From positions 1 to 11,347 of the forward strand of contig JAGQQT010000080.1 of the NCBI GenBank assembly GCA_020426065.1: 11,347 nucleotides of DNA, in the 5' to 3' direction. Numbering within the stretch: position 1 is the stretch's first letter; every line of letters starts with the position of its first letter. This DNA is from Planctomycetaceae bacterium. Lineage in GTDB: Bacteria > Planctomycetota > Planctomycetia > Planctomycetales > Planctomycetaceae. The notes under the pieces were generated by a model. It made no database searches, was not told the origin of the DNA, and was given only the letters and a program-made list of their open reading frames with translations. Made by a program: the position numbers and the translations under genes. Of the stretch, positions 6,761 through 11,347 are shown one piece after another.

Positions 6761-8161
6761 TTATTGTGAATCCGGGATCAGCAGGATTTCGTCTGCATCG
6801 CCGTCCAGATTCAGGTCCATATCCTGCAGATCCGCAGGTTCCAGTGCCTCCAGCGGGCTGATCTCAACCACGGTATTCTCCGCAACGTCATACCCGGCCT
6901 GTTGCAGCCAGCGTTGACCGCGTCTGCTTAATGCCTGTTTTGAAGAAGCGGGGGAATCTTCACCCTCGGCATTCTTTACAGGGTTGAACTCGTCCTCGCG
7001 TGACGTTTCGATGACCAGCGGGTTTTGTGCCAGTGGAATCGCATCAAACACAAATCGCTCGAACTTGAATGCATTCGGCGCTTCCGGCTCGATCACTCTA
7101 CTCTCAGAATTCAGGTAAGGTACCTTTTTGTGGGCGATATGAATCGGGAGTCGGGTTGTTCCGGTGGCCAGTCGCTCCAGCAGGTCACGATTCATGACAT
7201 GGATGGCGATATTGCCTGCCCAGTAAACCAGCATGCCGCTGGAATCTGTTTTTTCGGACAATTCCAGGGGGAGATCGCTGTATTCCACAATGGCCTGCCG
7301 CTGATTCATCTGGGCCAGAATCCCAACCCGCTCGGCTGCATTTCTTTTGGCAACCACCTTCGTTGTGATTTCAGAGTTCCGTAAAGAGTGGAATCCCAGC
7401 ATCACCGGATCACACATCGTGACGCAAGGGTTATCCACCTGATGATAAAACAGAGTCTCGACGCCATGGTGTTTCATCGATTGAAACAGGTTTGCCCGCT
7501 GCAGCGCGTTTAACAGGCCTCCATGACCATCCGGACTGATTGCAACCTGTGTTGGGGATGCCAGCAGAATCTGCCCGGTATTGTCATCAATGGCGGGCAT
7601 GGTTCCCTGGCGAAACAGATAGACATCTTCGGGCGGATACCCAAACCAGGCATGTTCCGAGAGGAACTGTTCGGTTTCATCATGCGTGGCATCGCTGGTC
7701 ATGATGAAGTAGGGAATCCGTACACCATGACGGTTGGACAGAGCCAGCAGTTGTTCAAAGAAAATCTGAAAGAGAGTGCGGGACGTTACCGGGCCGATCG
7801 GAAACATGCCTTTCGGATGGGGAAAGCCGAGCCGGGTTCCCTGTCCCCCTGCCACCAGAATGGCACCCACGCGACCAGCATCCAGCAGAGCCAGTCCCGC
7901 TTCTCTTGCCTGAGCCCAGCTGGTGATTTCGTCCTGCGATTCCGGGAGACGGATCGCATTCTCGAGTGGCTGGATCTCGGGCAGGGATTCAGTTGCCGTT
8001 CCCGCCAATGCCTGGGGAATCAGATTTCGCATCTCATCCCAGGGGATTTGAGCGATTTGTTCTTCCAGCAGTTGCCGATCCGCTGCGTCCAGCTTTTCAC
8101 AGGCCGTGATCAGATGAGTTTGATTCAGTTCTTGAAGGGTGTCGCGTAATGAGTCGTTCAT
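6761..8161 (-). CDS. UAP1/UDPGP-type UTP:sugar-1-phosphate uridylyltransferase
   Basis: This 466-aa cytoplasmic enzyme of the UDPGP type 1 family (PF01704) should make a UDP-sugar from UTP and a hexose or N-acetylhexosamine 1-phosphate. The nucleotide-binding signature AGGQGTRLG (104-112) is followed by PKGMFPIG (116-123), SPDGHGG (209-215), the metal-site region QVDNPC (241-246), [10 protein letters not shown] (365-374) and [11 protein letters not shown] (388-398). All match eukaryotic UDP-N-acetylhexosamine pyrophosphorylase more closely than bacterial GalU or GlmU. The C-terminus (~445-462) is Asp-rich. The ATG at 8161 lacks a clear SD. It is last of three minus-strand genes, 53 bp after the DUF5658-like gene. 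Its product could feed cell-envelope or exopolysaccharide synthesis, but whether it uses GlcNAc-, GalNAc- or glucose-1-phosphate is open. Confidence 0.9.
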   Translation of the reverse strand: MNDSLRDTLQELNQTHLITACEKLDAADRQLLEEQIAQIPWDEMRNLIPQALAGTATESLPEIQPLENAIRLPESQDEITSWAQAREAGLALLDAGRVGAILVAGGQGTRLGFPHPKGMFPIGPVTSRTLFQIFFEQLLALSNRHGVRIPYFIMTSDATHDETEQFLSEHAWFGYPPEDVYLFRQGTMPAIDDNTGQILLASPTQVAISPDGHGGLLNALQRANLFQSMKHHGVETLFYHQVDNPCVTMCDPVMLGFHSLRNSEITTKVVAKRNAAERVGILAQMNQRQAIVEYSDLPLELSEKTDSSGMLVYWAGNIAIHVMNRDLLERLATGTTRLPIHIAHKKVPYLNSESRVIEPEAPNAFKFERFVFDAIPLAQNPLVIETSREDEFNPVKNAEGEDSPASSKQALSRRGQRWLQQAGYDVAENTVVEISPLEALEPADLQDMDLNLDGDADEILLIPDSQ

Positions 8162-8214
8162 TTTAAAGTCAGTTGAGCGGTGGTGAGTTCCGTAAGGGGA
8201 GGCATCGTTCAGGA

Positions 8215-8595
8215 TCAGGGGAGCAGTTCTGGTCCCGGCCCAGCGTTACGCAGGTAAAGCATCAAACTGTAGCAGACCACAAACGTCACGACGATCGTCC
8301 CCAGATTCAGGATGAATTTGGCTCGCCCCGGTTTATAAATGGCAACGATTTGTGCGATCAAGCAAATCAGTGCGACCATTCCAAATTTGAATCCGACAAA
8401 CCCATGTTTGCCCCAGTGATGCAGGAAATAGCGGGCGACAGGATTGGATTCCACAAAGTTGCCGCTCTGCAGCAGAATCCAGGTCATGAACACATCCAAT
8501 GCGCTGACCAGGATAAAAAGTGTGGTTTCGTTCTCGAGAGGAAGTTTACCGGTCAGAAATCCGAGAACTCCTCTGGCTTTGTGTTTCTGAACCAT
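8215..8595 (-). CDS. Small three-helix membrane protein, DUF5658-like
   Basis: This 126-aa protein has three hydrophobic segments (about 24-44, 66-87 and 95-115) and a basic N-terminus (KHKAR), so it is probably an inner-membrane protein. The [15 protein letters not shown]...ESNP pattern (31-52), with Asp inside helix 1 and an acidic-Asn-Pro turn after it, recalls DUF5658 proteins, whose function is unknown. I choose the ATG at 8595 because AGGA (8603-8606, minus strand) lies 7 nt upstream, which puts the start 25 bp after the zinc-ribbon gene stop. Longer in-frame starts at 8640 and 8661 exist, but they overlap that gene by 20-41 bp and show no SD. The gene sits between the zinc-ribbon and pyrophosphorylase genes, probably in one operon. 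The domain name is from memory. Confidence 0.75.
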   Translation of the reverse strand: MVQKHKARGVLGFLTGKLPLENETTLFILVSALDVFMTWILLQSGNFVESNPVARYFLHHWGKHGFVGFKFGMVALICLIAQIVAIYKPGRAKFILNLGTIVVTFVVCYSLMLYLRNAGPGPELLP

Positions 8596-8620
8596 TCTGG
8601 CATCCTGCTTTGACTGAAAT

Positions 8621-9334
8621 TCAGTTATCAGCTTCTTCATCAATGTACAGCATTGTGGCACAACTGCTGCAGAACTGAATCGGTCCCGTTTTGATGAGAA
8701 TACGCTGCTGAGGTGTCAGATTCACAAAGCAGTTTCCACAGGCTCCATTACTGATAGGACCCATGGCCTTGGCACCGCGGCTTTTTACAAGTCGTTTATA
8801 TTGCTCCCGAGGCTCGGAGGGGAGCATTTTTTCCATATCGACAAGTTCAGTACTCAGTTGTTCAATTGTGGCTTTGCAGCGGACTTCATCTTCCTGAAAC
8901 TGAGCTTGAAATGACTTGAGTTCCTGTCGGGCATTTTCGAGCGATTTTTCGAAATTCGGACGCTTGGCTGCCTCGGCTTCCATCAGGTCAAACGATTCGA
9001 GGATCTCATCTTCCAGGACGGACTTGGCCATTTCATCTGCCCGGATCTGTTCTTTGAAGGCATCGAACTCTCGATTGGAACTTGCTGAATTCAGCTTGGC
9101 CTGAAGGTCCTGCAGTTTCTTCTCAACGGTTTTGAGTTCCAAAGATTTGGAATCCGAATTCATTTTTCTCCTTTTGAGAGCCTCCAGGAAGTCAGCCAGC
9201 TCCTGTTCCCGTTTCTTGACAATCCCTTCCCGGATTTGAATTTGTCGAGGTCCTTTCTCGATCTTTTCCCGAGCCTGCTCAAGATTCTGCAGGATCTGGT
9301 GTAATGCTTTGAGGGACAGGGTTGTCGAGGACAT
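8621..9334 (-). CDS. Coiled-coil protein with C4 zinc ribbon (zf-RING_7 family)
   Basis: This 237-aa protein has a long, charged, heptad-like helical region (about 5-180, rich in Glu, Lys, Gln and Leu) followed by a four-cysteine zinc ribbon: C199-x2-C202 and C222-x2-C225, within GACGNCFVNLTPQQ and IQFCSSCATMLY. This matches the widespread PF02591 family, proposed to bind nucleic acid or act in translation-related processes; the role is unsettled. NREFDAFKEQI (87-97) fits the conserved loop between the two helices. No signal peptide or membrane segment is seen. The ATG at 9334 has GGAG 10 nt upstream. It is the first gene of a probable operon with the DUF5658-like protein and the UDP-sugar pyrophosphorylase. 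Family identification is solid; molecular function is not. Confidence 0.9.
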   Translation of the reverse strand: MSSTTLSLKALHQILQNLEQAREKIEKGPRQIQIREGIVKKREQELADFLEALKRRKMNSDSKSLELKTVEKKLQDLQAKLNSASSNREFDAFKEQIRADEMAKSVLEDEILESFDLMEAEAAKRPNFEKSLENARQELKSFQAQFQEDEVRCKATIEQLSTELVDMEKMLPSEPREQYKRLVKSRGAKAMGPISNGACGNCFVNLTPQQRILIKTGPIQFCSSCATMLYIDEEADN

Positions 9335-9627
9335 TCTCCGGGAACTCCGTTGATGTGAAGAGAAAGTGAGGCCGAATCAGCACCGGAATGGTTTCTTCAT
9401 CTGCTTTTTGCATTGTACAACCAGATGCCGTGTCAGCCAGCCAGTTCGGTCCTTCCGGGATGTTTTCGTCCAGATTGGCCGCTTCAGACCCGTTCTTCCG
9501 CATTCGTCTTGTGGCATTGGCGAACAACTGCCAAGATACAGACTGAATAGGGGGAAATCTGCGGAGAGATCTGTCAGAACAGGACTGAAATCCTGCAGGG
9601 TTTCATCAAGGAGCGGAGTTTTCAGGA
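9335..9627. other. 293-bp divergent intergenic region
   Basis: This stretch separates the minus-strand zinc-ribbon gene from the plus-strand phosphatase and must hold promoters for both. On the minus strand, TACAAT (9412-9417; 5 of 6) is a fair -10 box, but its -35 partner CTGGCT (9435-9440) is poor. On the plus strand I find no convincing promoter. Symmetrical elements are TTGGC-N8-GCCAA (9517-9534) and CAGGA-N6-TCCTG (9580-9595). Short frames cross the region on both strands (for example minus 9279-9527 and 9377-9640), but none has a recognisable domain. I see no tRNA, SRP RNA or RNase P RNA signature. A small RNA or long leader cannot be excluded. Confidence 0.5.
9517..9534. promoter_or_regulatory. 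Inverted repeat TTGGC-N8-GCCAA upstream of the phosphatase gene
   Basis: Perfect 5-bp arms are separated by 8 bp, a geometry compatible with a dimeric regulator site, about 95 bp before the ATG at 9628. An overlapping alternative pairing uses TGGCA (9512-9516) and TGCCA (9529-9533). Function is unproven, and repeats of this length are expected by chance at a fair rate. Confidence 0.25.
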
Positions 9628-10437
9628 ATGAATCTGGCAACGGAAATAGAGGGACCTGTTGCAGTCATAGGTGACGTGCATGGGCAGGTCGATAAACTGG
9701 GAGTTCTGCTGGATCGAATCCAGGATGCCCCGGACTTTGATCGCCGCTGGGTTGTATTTGTCGGAGATTATGTCGACCGGGGTCCGGATACCCGGGCAGC
9801 CCTCGAAATGGTGCTCGAGTTCATGGAATACCATCCCCGCACCACGGGGATTGCAGGCAATCATGATTTTGCCATGTGTGCTTCACTGGGTCTGATTGAA
9901 GCTCCGGAATACTCCAACTGGGCTGATCGCTGGCTGGATCATTATGATGCCCAGAGCACCTTCTCTTCCTACGGTGTGAAATATGGTGACCTGGATGCAC
10001 TTTATCAGGCAGTGCCAGCTCAGCAGCGGGAATTTCTGGCCAGTCTTCCCTGGGTTGTGGAGCATCCCGAGTACCTGTTTGTGCACGCCGGGCTGGATCC
10101 CTATTCCGCTACGGAAATGCAGTTACGCATTCTGCGTCAGCGCGATTTTTCCCTGAATCGTCCGCAGTGGCTCTGTGAAAAAAAATATGCCGAAGATCCC
10201 GTGCCAGCAGACTGCACGAAAACGGTGGTTTCGGGGCATGTCTGGTTCAATGATGTCATCATCAGGCCCCAGCGGATTCTGTGTGATACCACAGGTGGAC
10301 GCGAAGGTAATCTCAGCGCAGTCCTGTTGCCTGAAATGCAGGTTCTCACCTCGGGACGGCAGCAGAGAAGGACTTCGGCAAATATGCCTGTCATGTCCGC
10401 TCCGGAGCCTTCCCGCAGCTGGTGGAAGTTCTGGTAA
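9628..10437 (+). CDS. PPP-type metallophosphoesterase (protein phosphatase or Ap4A hydrolase-like)
   Basis: This 269-aa calcineurin-like phosphoesterase has the full PPP motif series: GDVHG (15-19), GDYVDRG (46-52), GNHD (77-80), VHAGL (152-156) and SGH (202-204). Together these bind a two-metal centre and catalyse phosphomonoester or dinucleoside polyphosphate hydrolysis. GDYVDRG with GNHD is the style of Ser/Thr protein phosphatases and of the ApaH/PrpE group; the substrate cannot be settled from sequence. No signal peptide or membrane helix is seen. After the catalytic domain (~240) comes a Gln/Arg/Ser/Pro-rich tail ending in SWWKFW. The ATG at 9628 is preceded by GGAG about 9 nt upstream. 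It is monocistronic as far as visible, divergent from the zinc-ribbon operon, and ends 18 bp from the convergent metallohydrolase gene. Confidence 0.9.
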   Translation: MNLATEIEGPVAVIGDVHGQVDKLGVLLDRIQDAPDFDRRWVVFVGDYVDRGPDTRAALEMVLEFMEYHPRTTGIAGNHDFAMCASLGLIEAPEYSNWADRWLDHYDAQSTFSSYGVKYGDLDALYQAVPAQQREFLASLPWVVEHPEYLFVHAGLDPYSATEMQLRILRQRDFSLNRPQWLCEKKYAEDPVPADCTKTVVSGHVWFNDVIIRPQRILCDTTGGREGNLSAVLLPEMQVLTSGRQQRRTSANMPVMSAPEPSRSWWKFW

Positions 10438-10455
10438 CAGTCAGACTATCCGGTA

Positions 10456-11347
10456 CTATTCGTCTTTGACTGGCAGGGCATCATCCAGCACATCCTTGTT
10501 CGCCTGGAAGCTTTTGCCGTCAACATCGACGAAAACAGGGAAGCTTAATGCGGCGGGTTGATCCTTCCCTTCCGCTGGACCCATCACAGGTCCCAGTTGG
10601 GATTTTTCCCCGGCTGCCAGCACGATGATGTGAGCATCTCCCGAGAGATGATAAGACAACTTCTGTTCGAACTTGGTTGCTCCGGACTGAAACTGATCCG
10701 GATGAGATTCCCGGGTGCGATCCAGTTCAGGAATCCGTTTTCCATTTACAAAGACAGAAACCCGATCAATATCACACCAGTTGGGACATTGCACTTTCAC
10801 ATCCAGCACAACATCCCCGCTCGAACAGAGGAACTCATCTCCGGGACCGAAAACTGAGGAATTTTTATCCCCCGCAGCCTGAACAGTCACGGACAGGAAC
10901 GGTCCGTTGGACATGATGATCTGACCCTGTTTGCAATTTTGCACGATTTCTGGTGTCGAGATTTGGGCCGGGTCATCTGTAGAACACTTCACCCAGTTTC
11001 GCAGCGGTCCGGAGCCATGGAAGTTGTAATGGGCGTCGGTGTTGACCACACCTTTGATGCGGAATCCCTGGTTCAGCAACTGGAACCAGTTGAAAATCCG
11101 GTTGTTGCGGATTCGTGATGAGGAATCAACATCTGTGCCGATACTGATTGCTCCACTCAGAGGATGAATTTCCATGACATCGATAAAAGGAAACGATGCC
11201 GAGTGACCTTCGTCAGGAACCTGGTTGCCATCTTTATCGTAAAACAGCCAGCCGATATCCGGATGATTCTGCTGCACCAGTTTTTCACTGCGGTTATCCC
11301 ACAGAGCGACTCTTTGAATCTGAACTTCCGGTGAAAGATCCGTAATC
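10456..11347 (-). CDS. CehA/McbA-like PHP-fold metallohydrolase (C-terminal part; runs off right edge)
   Basis: The frame is open from the right edge to a TAG at 10456, giving about 296 residues of the C-terminal part. The GTG at 11277 is internal, since coding continues through it. The recognisable segment is VVNTDAHYNFHGSG (its TDAH at 11029-11040), whose Asp and His are expected metal ligands of a PHP-like amidohydrolase fold. Before it comes DVMEIHPLSG; after it, EIVQNCKQGQIIMSNGPFLSV, the typical CehA/McbA ending 'G+xxxTNGPxL'. A beta-rich C-terminal domain (from roughly 10850 down to 10456) follows. Carbaryl hydrolase CehA belongs to this family, but most members have unknown substrates and many are secreted. 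The N-terminus with the first metal ligands and any signal peptide is outside the window. The family call is from motif memory. Confidence 0.78.
   Translation of the reverse strand, partial: ITDLSPEVQIQRVALWDNRSEKLVQQNHPDIGWLFYDKDGNQVPDEGHSASFPFIDVMEIHPLSGAISIGTDVDSSSRIRNNRIFNWFQLLNQGFRIKGVVNTDAHYNFHGSGPLRNWVKCSTDDPAQISTPEIVQNCKQGQIIMSNGPFLSVTVQAAGDKNSSVFGPGDEFLCSSGDVVLDVKVQCPNWCDIDRVSVFVNGKRIPELDRTRESHPDQFQSGATKFEQKLSYHLSGDAHIIVLAAGEKSQLGPVMGPAEGKDQPAALSFPVFVDVDGKSFQANKDVLDDALPVKDE

Noticed and set aside
7523..8149. Plus-strand frame of 208 codons opposite the pyrophosphorylase
   Set aside because: It is antisense to an enzyme with unmistakable UDPGP motifs, and its translation has no recognisable domain.
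9440..9480. Possible SRP RNA-like GGAAGGACC stretch on the minus strand
   Set aside because: The conserved SRP Alu/S-domain core (GGAAGCAGC and its pairing partner) is absent, and no long-range pairing could be found.
9279..9527. 82-codon minus-strand frame upstream of, and overlapping, the zinc-ribbon gene
   Set aside because: It overlaps the zinc-ribbon N-terminus by 56 bp in another frame, has no SD and no known domain. The possibility is noted only as part of the intergenic region.
10438..10472. CAGTCA/TGACTG arms at the convergent phosphatase and metallohydrolase ends
   Set aside because: The 23-nt loop is too long and the right arm lies inside coding sequence. There is no T-run, so it is probably chance.

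Overview
The window looks like ordinary chromosomal DNA from a planctomycete, probably of the Gimesia/Rubinisphaera type. I infer this from protein style (a eukaryote-like UDP-sugar pyrophosphorylase, a DUF5658-like small membrane protein, a CehA/McbA-type metallohydrolase), roughly balanced base composition and many weak Shine-Dalgarno sites. No database search was possible. I see no tRNA, rRNA, CRISPR array, transposase, integrase or phage gene.

Region 1 (1-4922, minus strand) is part of an exopolysaccharide or O-antigen-type locus. In transcription order it holds a Wzy/WaaL-like polymerase or ligase (4922-3594), a Wzx-like flippase (3527-2025), a BioF2/FemAB-like GNAT acyltransferase (1985-774) and a GT4 glycosyltransferase that runs off the left edge (774-1). 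Gaps are 66 bp, 39 bp and a 1-bp TAATG stop/start overlap, so this is very likely one operon that continues leftward. Together the genes would add sugars and perhaps an acyl group to a lipid-linked repeat unit, flip it and polymerise it. No initiating glycosyltransferase or chain-length regulator is visible here.

Region 2 (4923-6735, plus strand) is divergent from it. A 270-bp non-coding stretch with two palindromes and candidate promoters separates the polysaccharide operon from a zinc-dependent MDR alcohol dehydrogenase (5193-6143). A DinB/YfiT-like metal-binding protein (6250-6735) follows. It converges on region 3 with 25 bp between stop codons.

Region 3 (6761-9334, minus strand) is a probable three-gene operon: a C4 zinc-ribbon coiled-coil protein, a three-helix DUF5658-like membrane protein, and a UAP1/UDPGP-type uridylyltransferase that makes UDP-sugars. 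The last could supply the polysaccharide pathway of region 1, but that is inference.

Region 4 (9335-11347): a 293-bp intergenic stretch separates the zinc-ribbon operon from a divergent PPP-type metallophosphoesterase (9628-10437, plus). That gene converges, 18 bp apart, on the C-terminal part of a PHP-like metallohydrolase that enters from the right edge on the minus strand.

Nothing here amounts to a clearly new system. The items most worth a second look are a repeated ACAGGTCA word concentrated in the non-coding gaps, the palindromic divergent regulatory region around 5000-5040, the eukaryote-type pyrophosphorylase with its unusual partners, and the Trp-rich tail of the phosphatase.
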